DNA from: Pseudomonas sp. KUIN-1
Lineage (GTDB): Bacteria; Pseudomonadota; Gammaproteobacteria; Pseudomonadales; Pseudomonadaceae
Length of the DNA: 64,000 nt
Reading direction: 5' to 3'
NCBI RefSeq assembly: GCF_009176725.1
Contig: NZ_AP020337.1
Span: 4,905,501 to 4,969,500, forward strand
Shown: positions 1-8,241 of the stretch, piece after piece
Numbering within the stretch: position 1 is the first letter of the stretch
Layout of the letters: every line of letters begins with the position of its first letter
Translations under genes and position numbers: made by a program
Notes under the pieces: model-generated
The model's input: the letters and a program-made list of their open reading frames with translations, nothing else
Told to the model about the DNA's origin: nothing
Database searches by the model: none

Positions 1-98
1 GCACATCCCCCTACCGCGGGCTCAGTGCCGCCCTTGAGCGAGGAAATAAGTTGCTGAAGGGCCTTTTTGTCGCGACGGGGGCTGAACAGGTGAAGCAT
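1..98 (-). CDS. possible N-terminal fragment of a gene running off the left edge
   Basis: An open frame on the minus strand starts at ATG 98 and stays open to base 1, beginning MLHLFSPRRDKKALQQLISS. Codon third positions are fairly GC-rich, as in neighbouring genes, and a GAGAG lies about eight bases before the start. I do not recognise the product. A competing open frame on the plus strand (bases 3-170, no start in the window) also has no stop, so the choice of strand is uncertain. Confidence 0.3.
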   Translation of the reverse strand, partial: MLHLFSPRRDKKALQQLISSLKGGTEPAVGGC

Positions 99-270
99 GC
101 TGTGGGCTCTCAAAATAAAGTCGGATTTGCCGAGTCCCTGGCATGTCACTTCTTTATCGACATGCCGTGAGGTTTCTGTATGTCGGATTGCGATCAGATC
201 ATGGACATCCGATCCAGAATCAACTTCACGGCCTGCTGATCGGTTTGCGCCCTGCCACCGACTCCGCTAC

Positions 271-343
271 CCGGACGCGGAGCGTCCAGAACGGCATTCC
301 CACGCTGGAGCGTGAGGAACGATAATCTTGTAACTATCGTGCC
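271..343. repeat. dispersed double-palindrome repeat, copy 1
   Basis: It holds GGACGCGGAGCGTCC, a short linker with ACGGCATTCC, then a second palindrome CCACGCTGGAGCGTG followed by AGGAACGATA and an inverted TATCGT. The same modules recur near 16.9, 21.2, 21.6, 41.7 and 55 kb. It lies directly downstream of nhaA. Confidence 0.8.
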
Positions 344-359
344 AAGGACTACTGCAACT

Positions 360-1538
360 TCACCCCCGCTGCGCAAACCTGCGCAACACCACCACACCCA
401 GCACAGCCGACAACACCGAACCGATCAGCACGCCCACCTTGACCTCATCGACCAGTTCCGGCGCGCCCGGGAAGGCCAGTGCGCCAATGAACAGGCTCAT
501 GGTGAAGCCGATACCACACAAGGCTGCAACGCCATAAAGCTGGCCCCAGTTGCTGCCATCCGGCAAGCGCGCCAGGCCAGCGCGAATCGCCAGCGCGGCC
601 ATGGCGAATATGCCGACCTGTTTGCCGACCAGCAGTCCTAGCGCAACGCCGAGCGGGACCGGGTCCACGAGCGTGTCGGCGGTAATGCCCGACAGTGACA
701 CGCCAGCGTTGGCAAAACCAAAGATCGGTACGACGGCAAACGCCACCCACGGGTGCAGCTTTTCTTCCAGGTGCAGCAGCGGCGAGCGGGCCTCCTCATC
801 GGGTTTGCCCAACGGGATGCACAGCGCCAGCGCGACGCCCGCGAGGGTGGCGTGGATACCGGACTGGAGCATGAAGAACCACAGCAGCGCGCCGACGATG
901 AGGTAAGGCAGCAGTTTTTTAACACCCAGACGATTCAGCGCGAAGAGCACGGCGATGGAGCCCAGCGCTGCGAGCAGCATGGGAATGGAAAGATCGCTGG
1001 TGTAGAACAGCGCGATGATCAGCACCGCGCCGAGATCATCGAGAATCGCCAGTGCCGACAGGAAGATCTTAAGCGACAGCGGCACGCGCTTGCCCAGCAG
1101 TGACAGCACACCCAGGGCGAACGCGATATCGGTCGCTGCCGGAATGGCCCAGCCGCCGATGGTGTCTGGCCGCCCCCAGTTGAAGGCCACGTAGATCAGC
1201 GCCGGAACCAGCATGCCGCCAAGCGCCGCAAAGCCCGGCAAGGCTCTCTGGCTCCAGGAGGCAAGCTGACCGGCGAGCACCTCGCGCTTGATCTCCAGGC
1301 CGACGAGCATGAAGAAGATCGCCATCAGACCGTCGTTGATCCAGTGCGAAACCGACAAACCGGCGAACACTGCGTGCAGCGCGGCGAAGTAGCTGTCGGC
1401 CAGCGGTGAGTTGGCTACGATCAGGGCCGCCAGCGCAGCCGCCATCAGCACCAGCCCGCCAGCGGATTCAGCAGCGAAGAAACGCGTGATGAACGCCAGT
1501 GCGTTCGGGGATTCGGTAAGAGGGGTGGGTTTGTGCAT
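360..1538 (-). CDS. nhaA: Na+/H+ antiporter NhaA
   Basis: Inner-membrane antiporter that exports Na+ in exchange for protons, for sodium and alkaline-pH tolerance. The 392-residue protein has the usual NhaA length and about a dozen hydrophobic segments. The family signatures are visible: ATDIAFALG and LAILDDLGAV, the latter carrying the paired aspartates of the ion-binding site. The start is supported by GGAG five bases before the ATG. The gene stands alone, about 160 bases from the peptide-transporter operon. The repeat copy at 271-343 lies just past its stop codon. The family assignment is firm; Pseudomonas genomes often carry more than one nhaA, so the paralogue number cannot be given. Confidence 0.95.
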   Translation of the reverse strand: MHKPTPLTESPNALAFITRFFAAESAGGLVLMAAALAALIVANSPLADSYFAALHAVFAGLSVSHWINDGLMAIFFMLVGLEIKREVLAGQLASWSQRALPGFAALGGMLVPALIYVAFNWGRPDTIGGWAIPAATDIAFALGVLSLLGKRVPLSLKIFLSALAILDDLGAVLIIALFYTSDLSIPMLLAALGSIAVLFALNRLGVKKLLPYLIVGALLWFFMLQSGIHATLAGVALALCIPLGKPDEEARSPLLHLEEKLHPWVAFAVVPIFGFANAGVSLSGITADTLVDPVPLGVALGLLVGKQVGIFAMAALAIRAGLARLPDGSNWGQLYGVAALCGIGFTMSLFIGALAFPGAPELVDEVKVGVLIGSVLSAVLGVVVLRRFAQRG

Positions 1539-1671
1539 GACAGCTCCGCGGGGGTACAGCGCAAAAAGGCCGCAATTTTACCACCGGCAGAACCTGTCAA
1601 AGGCCTGGTAAACCTGAGGATACAAATTAACGTTTCCCGGCCGAATAGGCATCGGAAAGCGTTGCTGAATA

Positions 1672-1694
1672 GCGCCTGCCGTTCAGACAGGCGC
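1672..1694 (-). terminator. hairpin downstream of the peptide ABC operon
   Basis: GCGCCTG and CAGGCGC form a perfect 7-bp stem with a 9-base loop, about 10 bases past the stop of the substrate-binding protein gene. There is no long T-run on the minus strand, so termination is plausible but not certain. Confidence 0.45.
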
Positions 1695-1704
1695 CCTGCT
1701 CATG

Positions 1705-3219
1705 TCACTTCTTGACCGTTTCTTCGAGCGTAAAGCGGCCCAGCGGGTTCTGGCCGAAGTGCTCGATGTTCTTGCGCGACACGCTGATGTAGGGACTGTA
1801 GTAGAGGTCGATCCAGTTGACGTCCGCCTTGGCCATTTTCTGCAGGTCGATGTACATCTGCTCACGCTTTTTCGGGTCCATCTCGACCCGTGCGGCAGCG
1901 ACCAGCTCCTTGACCTTGTCGTTCTTGTAACGGGTCATGTAGTTATTGTTGGTGTCGTGGCCGAGCACGAAGGTGGTCTTCTGGTCCGGGTCGAGGATGT
2001 CGTTGGTCCAGTACATCACCGAGATGTCGTAGTCACCGGCAATCAACATGTCCCAGCTCTGGCTCGGGTCGACTTTCTGCAGCGTTGTGGTCACGCCGAC
2101 CTTGGCCAGTTGCTGTTGCAGCATGACCGCGATTTGCTCGTCGACCTCGTTGCCCGCGTTGACCACGTAATTGAGTTTCAGGTCCGATGCACCGGCGTCC
2201 GCCAGCATCTGTCTGGCCTTCACCGGGTCATAAGGACGTTGCAGGTTGTCGGCGTAGTGGTACAGCGCGCCTTTGGGAATGTAGGAATTGGCCACGGTGC
2301 CCAGCCCGAAAGTGGCGGCATCGACCAGCGATTTCTTGTCGATGGCCATGTCCAGCGCCTGGCGCACTTCCGGCTTGGCCAATGCGCCATGTTCGTGGTT
2401 GATCAGCAGATGATCTTCACGGGTGGAGGGGTCGAGATGGACCACCAGATCGGGGTCCTTCTGCAGATTTGCGATGCGCGAGAACGGTATCCATATCGCA
2501 GCATCGAGCTCGCCCTTCTGGACCATGAGCGTGCGGGTGTTATCGTCCGGCACCGAGATCCACTCGACCCCGTCCAGGCTCACGCTCGGCGCCTCCCAGA
2601 AGTTGGGGTTCTTCGCCAGAATCACCCGGTCACCGCGCCGCCACTCCTTCACGGTAAATGCGCCAGAGCTGACAGGCTGCTCGGCATACGCTTCCTCGCC
2701 CATGCTCTTCATGGCTTTCTCGGAGAGAATCGACACGTTGGGCAGGGCCAGTTGCGAGAGGAACGAGGCCGAAGGATTCTTCAGCGTGATCACCAGCGTA
2801 TGCGGATCTGTCGCGACGGCCTTGTCGATAATCTTGTAGGAATCGCTCCACAGCGAACCCTTGTCGTCGCGGATTCGCAGCAGGCTGAACACCGCGTCAC
2901 TGGCCGTCAGGTCCGAGCCATCGGAGAATTTGGCCGGGCGCATCTTGAGCGTGTAGGTCAGCCCGTCAGGCGAGATCGACCAGCTTTCCGCCAGCCCCGG
3001 TACCAGCTTGGTGCCTTTGTCATCTACGCGGATCAGCACGTCGTAGACGTTGGAAAACACCCAGTTGTCGATGTTCTGCGCGCTTTTGATCGGGTCGAAC
3101 GTGGTGCCATCCTCACGACGGCCGATGGTCAGCACGCCCGCAGCTTCGGCCACGCCCGCCGCCAGGGAACAGGCCGCCAGCATGGCGACGGTCAGCATTT
3201 TCATTGGTCGAGCTTTCAT
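1705..3219 (-). CDS. peptide ABC transporter substrate-binding protein (SBP_bac_5 family)
   Basis: Periplasmic binding protein for a di/oligopeptide importer, about 504 residues. ATG 3219 is chosen because AAGGAG lies nine bases upstream; an in-frame ATG at 3225 is only three bases from it. A signal peptide (MKARPMKMLTVAML onward, cleavage near GVAEA) precedes the mature protein. Family features include ESWSISPDGLTYTLKMRP near residue 75 and the VRQALDMAIDKKSLVD block. It is the last gene of a five-gene operon (permease, permease, ATPase, ATPase, binding protein). It is clearly different in sequence from the four DppA-like proteins at 29-38 kb, so it probably has a different ligand. The operon sits divergently beside a plant-type LuxR solo and a proline iminopeptidase, suggesting plant-derived peptides or peptide-like signals (inference). 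Confidence 0.9.
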   Translation of the reverse strand: MKARPMKMLTVAMLAACSLAAGVAEAAGVLTIGRREDGTTFDPIKSAQNIDNWVFSNVYDVLIRVDDKGTKLVPGLAESWSISPDGLTYTLKMRPAKFSDGSDLTASDAVFSLLRIRDDKGSLWSDSYKIIDKAVATDPHTLVITLKNPSASFLSQLALPNVSILSEKAMKSMGEEAYAEQPVSSGAFTVKEWRRGDRVILAKNPNFWEAPSVSLDGVEWISVPDDNTRTLMVQKGELDAAIWIPFSRIANLQKDPDLVVHLDPSTREDHLLINHEHGALAKPEVRQALDMAIDKKSLVDAATFGLGTVANSYIPKGALYHYADNLQRPYDPVKARQMLADAGASDLKLNYVVNAGNEVDEQIAVMLQQQLAKVGVTTTLQKVDPSQSWDMLIAGDYDISVMYWTNDILDPDQKTTFVLGHDTNNNYMTRYKNDKVKELVAAARVEMDPKKREQMYIDLQKMAKADVNWIDLYYSPYISVSRKNIEHFGQNPLGRFTLEETVKK

Positions 3220-3269
3220 ACGCATGAACTCCTTGTCGATGTCGGGACAGATGTGGTTACAGGTTGAGA

Positions 3270-4250
3270 TCAAAAAACCGGGGCTTCCAGCACGCAGTCG
3301 TAGCGCTGCTGGCCGACATGCCGGGTCGGTGGCGCGACGCTGGAGCAGGTCGGCCTGGCGAACCGGCAACGCGGATGAAACGCGCAGCCGTCGGGCAAAT
3401 TCAGGGGGCTTGGCGGCTCACCCTGCAACGGCTCGCCGAGCAAAGGACGATCCGGATCGATTTCCGGAATCGCCTGAATCAGCGCCGCGGTATAGGGGTG
3501 GCGCGGCGAAACAAAGACATCCTCGACCGGGCCTTCTTCAACGATTCTGCCCAGGTACATCACCGCCACCCGATCACACAGGCGACGCACGATGGCCAGG
3601 TCATGGGCGATGAACAGAATCGCCAGGTTCATGCGCTGGCGCAGCTCCAGCAGCAGGTTGATGATCTGCCCCTGAATCGAAACGTCCAGCGCCGCCACGC
3701 ATTCGTCGGCAATGATCAGCCGTGGCTCGATGGCCAGCGCGCGAGCGATACCGACACGCTGACATTGTCCGCCGCTCAAGGCACCCGGCTTGCGTTCGGC
3801 AAATTCGGGCCGCAGACCGACCATGTCGAGCAGCTCGGTGACCCGCGCCGGAATGTCGGAAGTGGCGACCTTGCGCTGCACGGCAAGCACCTCGGCCAGC
3901 GTCGCACCGATGGTCATGCGCGGATTGAGCGAAGAGGACGGGTCCTGAAAGACCATCGCGGTTTCGCTGCGCAGGCGTTGCAGATTGATACCGCTGCCCT
4001 GGGCCATGTCGACGTCATCGAAGACGATCTGCCCGGAGGTAATGTCATTCAGGCGCAGAATGGCGCGGCCCAGCGTGCTCTTGCCGCTGCCGGACTCGCC
4101 GACCAGCCCCAGCGTTTCACCCGCGCAAATGCTCAGTGACACACCGTTGACGGCATGCACCCAACGCTTGTTGAGGCCCATGAAACCCGAGCCGGGTGCC
4201 GGGAAGCGCACCACCAGATCATTGACGTTCAGCAGTATTGGGCCGCTCAT
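3270..4250 (-). CDS. peptide ABC transporter ATP-binding protein (DppF/OppF type)
   Basis: One of two ATPases energising the peptide importer at the cytoplasmic face. The 326 residues show Walker A (GESGSGKST), the ABC signature as LSGGQCQR, and Walker B with LIIADECVAALDVS, where the usual DEP is DEC. The C-terminal oligo_HPY domain ends with the CAFHPRCRFARPTC cysteine motif typical of DppF/OppF. Its start overlaps the stop of the upstream ATPase by 4 bases, indicating translational coupling. The binding-protein gene follows after about 50 bases. Confidence 0.92.
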   Translation of the reverse strand: MSGPILLNVNDLVVRFPAPGSGFMGLNKRWVHAVNGVSLSICAGETLGLVGESGSGKSTLGRAILRLNDITSGQIVFDDVDMAQGSGINLQRLRSETAMVFQDPSSSLNPRMTIGATLAEVLAVQRKVATSDIPARVTELLDMVGLRPEFAERKPGALSGGQCQRVGIARALAIEPRLIIADECVAALDVSIQGQIINLLLELRQRMNLAILFIAHDLAIVRRLCDRVAVMYLGRIVEEGPVEDVFVSPRHPYTAALIQAIPEIDPDRPLLGEPLQGEPPSPLNLPDGCAFHPRCRFARPTCSSVAPPTRHVGQQRYDCVLEAPVF

Positions 4251-5239
4251 GAGACGGCCTCCCGCGATTGCACCAACGGGTAGTGACAGGCCGCCGCATG
4301 GGCAACGCCCATCGGCCGCATCAGCGGTAGCCTGTCAGGACAGTCTGCTCCTGCATGACTGCAGCGGGCATGGAAACGGCAGCCGCCGGGCAGTGCGTCG
4401 AGCAAGGGCGGCTGGCCGGGAATGGTCCGTAGCAGTTCGCTGCCCGCGCTGCTGGCGGGCTGGCATTCGATCAGACCGTGGGTGTAAGGATGACGTGCGC
4501 GGGCGAGCACATCGCGCTTGCTGCCGTGCTCACACAGGCGACCGGCGTACATCACCGCAATCGAGTCGCAGGTTTGCGCCACCACGCCGAGATCGTGGGT
4601 GATCATGATCAACGACAGCCCGTGACGATCGCGCAGGTCCAGCAACAGACGCAGGATTTGCGCCTGCACCGTCACATCCAGCGCAGTCGTCGGCTCGTCG
4701 GCAATCAGGACCTGCGGCCCACAGCCCAGTGCCACGGCAATCATCGCGCGCTGGCGCATGCCACCGGAAAACTCATGGGGGAAGTTATCCACACGGGACG
4801 CCGGATCGGGAATACCGACCTGGCGCAAAAGATCGATCGCCTGCGCCCGGGCTTCACGCTTCGATGCGCCCTGATGCAGACGAACACCTTCGGCGATCTG
4901 CTCGCCGATACGCATCAGCGGGTCCAGATGGCTGGCGGGGTTCTGGAAAATCATGCCGATCCGCCGCCCACGCATGGCACGCATTCCAGCGGCACTCAGC
5001 TTCAACAGGTCGACATCATTGAGCCGTACCGAGCCGCCACGCACGTGCAGATCCGGCGACGGCATCAATTGCATCAGCGCCCGGCAGGCCATGGTCTTGC
5101 CAGAGCCGCTTTCACCGACCAGCCCGAGGATCTCGCCCTGGTGCAGGTCGAACGACAACCGGTCGACCAGCGTCACTTCGCGGCCGCGATGGCTCGCCAC
5201 CACGCTCATCTCGCTGACCTGCAGCACGGGCGTACTCAT
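4247..5239 (-). CDS. peptide ABC transporter ATP-binding protein (DppD/OppD type)
   Basis: Second ATPase of the peptide importer, 330 residues from ATG 5239 (MSTPVLQVSEMSVV). Walker A is GESGSGKTM, the signature is FSGGMRQR, and Walker B is VLIADEPTTALDVT. The C-terminal GGCRFHARCSHAGADCP segment matches the oligo_HPY cysteine motif. The start overlaps the permease stop by 4 bases. A longer open frame extends to 5383, but that extension lies inside the permease gene and lacks homology, so it is rejected. Confidence 0.92.
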   Translation of the reverse strand: MSTPVLQVSEMSVVASHRGREVTLVDRLSFDLHQGEILGLVGESGSGKTMACRALMQLMPSPDLHVRGGSVRLNDVDLLKLSAAGMRAMRGRRIGMIFQNPASHLDPLMRIGEQIAEGVRLHQGASKREARAQAIDLLRQVGIPDPASRVDNFPHEFSGGMRQRAMIAVALGCGPQVLIADEPTTALDVTVQAQILRLLLDLRDRHGLSLIMITHDLGVVAQTCDSIAVMYAGRLCEHGSKRDVLARARHPYTHGLIECQPASSAGSELLRTIPGQPPLLDALPGGCRFHARCSHAGADCPDRLPLMRPMGVAHAAACHYPLVQSREAVS

Positions 5240-6099
5240 TGCCGTTCTCCCAGGGTTTCGGCGACGCCGTCCGCCAACAGGCTGAAGCCCATGGCCAAGG
5301 TCACGATGGCCAGGCCCGGAAAGGTGCAGATCCACCACGCAGAAGTGAGGAACGCCTGCCCTTCGGCGACCATGGTCCCCCACTCCGCCATCGGTGGTTG
5401 CACACCCAGGCCCAGGTAGCTGACCGATGCGCCACTGAGCAGCACCAGAACCGCGTCAGACATGGAAAACACAATCGAGCCGAACATCGCGTTGGGCAGC
5501 AGATGGCGGAACAGGATACGCAGGTGACCAAAGCCCAGGCTCTTGGCCGCCAGGGCGAAATCGCTTTCCTTGAGCACCAGGACCTGTGAGCGGATCAGCC
5601 GCGCATAAGACACCCAGCCCACCAGTGCCATGGCAATGTAGAAGCTGCCCAGGCCTGGCCCGAGAATCGCGATGATCGCCAGCATCAGCACCAGAAACGG
5701 GAATGCCAGCACGATGTCGATCACGCGCATGCACAGGTTGTCGAAACGTCCGCCGATGTAGCCCGACAAGGCGCCGACGAAGGTCCCGATCATGAACGGG
5801 AAGATCACCCCGATCACGCAGATCTGCAGATCGACGCGTGCCGCCCAGATCACTCTGGACAGAATGTCGCGACCGAAATTGTCGGTGCCGAACGGATGCG
5901 CGAGGTGCGGCGCGAGCATGCGCAGCTCGGTGTTCTGGTAGATCGGATCGTAAGGTGCCAGCCATGGCGCAAACAGCGCCAATATCAGCCACCCGCCCAA
6001 TAAAGAGCCGCCCAGCAGCATCGCCAGCCGGCCATTGCGCAAACGCAGGCGCAGCCGGGAACGCCAGTGCGGACGAAGATGGGCATGGGCCACGGTCAT
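5236..6099 (-). CDS. peptide ABC transporter permease (DppC type)
   Basis: Inner-membrane permease of the importer, 287 residues. An N-terminal cytoplasmic tail and one membrane segment are followed by the OppC_N-type HPFGTDNFGRDILSRVIW motif. The BPD_transp_1 domain follows, with the EAA-loop region around AAKSLGFGHLRILFRHLLPN. It ends with LADGVAETLGER. Start and stop overlap the neighbouring genes by 4 bases on each side, so the operon is tightly coupled. Confidence 0.92.
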   Translation of the reverse strand: MTVAHAHLRPHWRSRLRLRLRNGRLAMLLGGSLLGGWLILALFAPWLAPYDPIYQNTELRMLAPHLAHPFGTDNFGRDILSRVIWAARVDLQICVIGVIFPFMIGTFVGALSGYIGGRFDNLCMRVIDIVLAFPFLVLMLAIIAILGPGLGSFYIAMALVGWVSYARLIRSQVLVLKESDFALAAKSLGFGHLRILFRHLLPNAMFGSIVFSMSDAVLVLLSGASVSYLGLGVQPPMAEWGTMVAEGQAFLTSAWWICTFPGLAIVTLAMGFSLLADGVAETLGERQ

Positions 6100-7043
6100 T
6101 TGATATTCACCCGCGGGTCAATGGCCACCGTGGCCACATCGGCCAGGAAGTTCACGATCACCGTGGCACAGGCCAGCACCATGGCCACCCCCTGCACCAC
6201 CATGTAATCGCGACTGAAGATGCCGCGCACCAGCAACTGACCGATGCCGGGAATCGCAAACAGACTCTCGATCACCACGGTGCCGCTGATCAGCCAGCCG
6301 ATGTTCACCGCCAGCAGGTTGATCGAAGGCACCAGCGAATTGGGCAACACGTGGCGCCGAAACAGCGCACCTTCACTGAGGCCACGCGCCCGGGCCGCCG
6401 TCACATGATCGGCTTGCAGCTCCACAAGCATGCTCGCGCGCAGGTTGCGAATCAGCACCGCAGACAGGGCCAGCGCAATGGTCAGACAAGGCAGCACCAG
6501 GTGATGAACCTTGTCCAGCCAGTCGCTGCCGTAACCCGACACCGGAAACCAGCCAAGCTGCACACTGAACATCAGGATCAGCATGATGCCAAGCCAGAAC
6601 GCCGGCATGCCCAGCCCGGTGGTGGTAAAGACGCGGATCAGGTTGTCGCTCCAACTGCCTTTGTTACGCGCAGCGAGCGTGGCCAGGGGCACGGCAATCA
6701 GCAGCGCCAGCAGAACGCTGCCCGACACCAGAAATACGGTGGGCTCGATCCGTGTGCTGATCAGCTTGAGTACGTCTATCTTGTACAGCAGCGATTTGCC
6801 CATATCGCCCTGCACCAGGTTTTTCATGAAATACACGTACTGTGTCCGCAGAGGCTCATCCAGACCATACTGGGCGCGGATGTTGGCCAGGGCCTGTGGT
6901 GTGGAACGCGAACCCAGCAGCATGCGCGCCGGATCGCCGGGGATCGAACGCACCAGAATGAAGGTGACCAGGCTGATGCCGAACAGCACCGGCAGCAGCT
7001 GCAGCGGACGCTGGAGAATAAAACGATAACGACCCAGATTCAT
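6096..7043 (-). CDS. peptide ABC transporter permease (DppB type)
   Basis: First gene of the five-gene peptide-import operon; 315 residues from ATG 7043 (MNLGRYRFILQRPLQLLPVL). The frame continues to 7148, but the extra 35 residues are low-complexity and not permease-like, so the internal ATG is preferred although its ribosome site (GGGGCG) is weak. Family motifs include FILVRSIPGDPARMLLG, YGLDEPLRTQYVYFMKNLVQGDMGKSL and the EAA loop ARARGLSEGALFRRHVLPN. About six membrane segments are visible. The promoter region lies in 7044-7381, facing the divergent luxR-type gene. Confidence 0.92.
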   Translation of the reverse strand: MNLGRYRFILQRPLQLLPVLFGISLVTFILVRSIPGDPARMLLGSRSTPQALANIRAQYGLDEPLRTQYVYFMKNLVQGDMGKSLLYKIDVLKLISTRIEPTVFLVSGSVLLALLIAVPLATLAARNKGSWSDNLIRVFTTTGLGMPAFWLGIMLILMFSVQLGWFPVSGYGSDWLDKVHHLVLPCLTIALALSAVLIRNLRASMLVELQADHVTAARARGLSEGALFRRHVLPNSLVPSINLLAVNIGWLISGTVVIESLFAIPGIGQLLVRGIFSRDYMVVQGVAMVLACATVIVNFLADVATVAIDPRVNIK

Positions 7044-7381
7044 CAGACGCCCCGATGCTGTGACAGAAAATTCAGCAGGACCGGAAAGTACGCCGCCGCC
7101 CCCTCTACGTAAAAGGGCAGAGCAACGTTGTAGTCGAACATTGACCATCCGTCGACTTCGATTGTTTTCAGCTCATCCGGCCTGTGTTCATAGCCCATTG
7201 CATTGCACCTCTGCGGACGACGCTCATGGCATCAACCCTATCCTGCAAGGCGAGCGCAGACAGCTAGCAATTCTTATAGGTTTTACAGGACTGGCAGCCG
7301 ATTGGACGCACGCGTGGCACCGTCCTTGCTAATTGCTATATTAGAGCCCTACATCGGCTCAATGACAAAGGAGGTCATGCC
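7044..7381. other. divergent regulatory region between peptide ABC operon and luxR-type gene
   Basis: This 338-base gap has no convincing gene. It is AT-richer than its surroundings and carries the lux-box-like element at 7262-7281. A TATATT lies at 7337-7342 as a possible -10, and AAAGGAGG at 7367-7374 is the ribosome site for the regulator. Confidence 0.6.
7262..7281 (-). promoter_or_regulatory. lux-box-like element A
   Basis: Read on the minus strand it is AAAACCTAT followed by eight bases and CTAGCT. It matches the element at 8164-8183 in the nine-base AAAACCTAT core and in the nTAGnT second half at the same spacing. It faces the transporter operon (about 220 bases before the permease start) and lies 100 bases before the luxR-type start. 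Confidence 0.5.
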
Positions 7382-8146
7382 ATGCATATCAGGTTGTCGG
7401 ATTTCAATTCGCGGCTGCAGTCTGCATCTACGCTGGATCAGCAAATGGATTGCGCGCTGCTGCTGGCATCGGATCTCGGATTCGATGCCGTGATTTACGA
7501 CTACAGCCCGGTGCCAGTGTCCCATGATGGAGCACTGATCACCCCGTCGCTGCTTTCATTGCGCAATACACCTGCGGACTGGCACGCGCTTTGGTGCAGT
7601 CAGGGCTATTACCAGATCGATCCGGTGCAACACCTGGCCGTCGCCAGCGTCTCGCCCTTCGTATGGTCATACCAGCCCAGGGCCGAGACGGTGCTGAAAA
7701 CCTTCATCACGGATATGCACAAGCCGGTGGTGCGCTATCTGCATGACTCACACATGACCTGTGGCGTAACGGTGCCGATCCACATGCCCAAGGGCGGTTT
7801 TGCCACGCTGACCGGGCTGTGTACGGACGGCAGCGATGTCGCCCTCGAGGACGCCCGCCAGAGCCTGGCCGAGTTTGGCCTGCTCGCTCACGCCTTTCAG
7901 GAGGTCGCCTACCCGCTGTTCGACCAGAAAATACGCTCATGCAATGCGATCAGGCTGACCCCGCGTGAGCGCGAATGCCTGAGCTGGTCTGCCGAGGGCC
8001 TGACGGCCAGGGAGATTGCCGATCAGCTCAACCGCTCTGTCGCTACGGTGACCTTGCACCTGAATTCGGCCATGCAGAAGCTGGGGGCAAAAAACCGTGT
8101 GCAGGCGGTGGTGCGTGCCGTTCACTACCGTTTACTCGACCACTGA
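7382..8146 (+). CDS. LuxR-family solo regulator of the plant-associated (PipR/PsoR/OryR) type
   Basis: Transcription factor of 254 residues: an N-terminal autoinducer-binding domain (about 20-165) and a C-terminal GerE helix-turn-helix (about 185-250, LTPRERECLSWSAEGLTAREIA). Aligned to TraR/LasR by the conserved DP pair, the binding pocket keeps W57, D70, P71 and W85, but Y61 is replaced by W (DWHALWCSQGYYQIDP). Y61W is a hallmark of plant-associated LuxR solos, which respond to plant compounds rather than acyl-homoserine lactones. No luxI-type gene is nearby. A proline iminopeptidase follows and a peptide ABC operon lies divergently, the arrangement described for PipR of Populus-associated Pseudomonas. 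AAAGGAGG lies seven bases before the start. The ligand is not shown by the sequence. Confidence 0.88.
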   Translation: MHIRLSDFNSRLQSASTLDQQMDCALLLASDLGFDAVIYDYSPVPVSHDGALITPSLLSLRNTPADWHALWCSQGYYQIDPVQHLAVASVSPFVWSYQPRAETVLKTFITDMHKPVVRYLHDSHMTCGVTVPIHMPKGGFATLTGLCTDGSDVALEDARQSLAEFGLLAHAFQEVAYPLFDQKIRSCNAIRLTPRERECLSWSAEGLTAREIADQLNRSVATVTLHLNSAMQKLGAKNRVQAVVRAVHYRLLDH

Positions 8147-8163
8147 CCGGATTATCGGCCAAA

Positions 8164-8183
8164 ACCTATCATTTTCTATAGTT
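8164..8183 (+). promoter_or_regulatory. lux-box-like element B before pip
   Basis: ACCTAT, eight bases, ATAGTT: an imperfect 20-bp inverted repeat preceded by AAA, 58 bases before the peptidase start. It shares the AAAACCTAT core and spacing with element A at 7262-7281, so both may be sites of the adjacent LuxR-type regulator (inference). Confidence 0.5.
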
Positions 8184-8241
8184 ATGAGGCGCAAGACGCC
8201 GCGCTATGGTGCCCCCAAACTATCCAGCAGGGACCGGCGAC

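Noticed and set aside
97..315. 72-residue plus-strand open frame at the left end
   Set aside because: Its second half is the translation of a dispersed palindrome repeat, the same peptide (ERHSHAGA) arising at other copies.
1702..3267. 521-residue open frame on the plus strand
   Set aside because: It lies opposite the peptide-binding protein gene, has low-complexity Arg/His/Val-rich translation and no domain; it is an antisense artefact of GC-rich codon use.
7325..7345. Third lux-box-like site (GCTAATTGCTATATTAG)
   Set aside because: It lacks the AAAACCTAT core shared by the other two sites; it may simply be the regulator's promoter.
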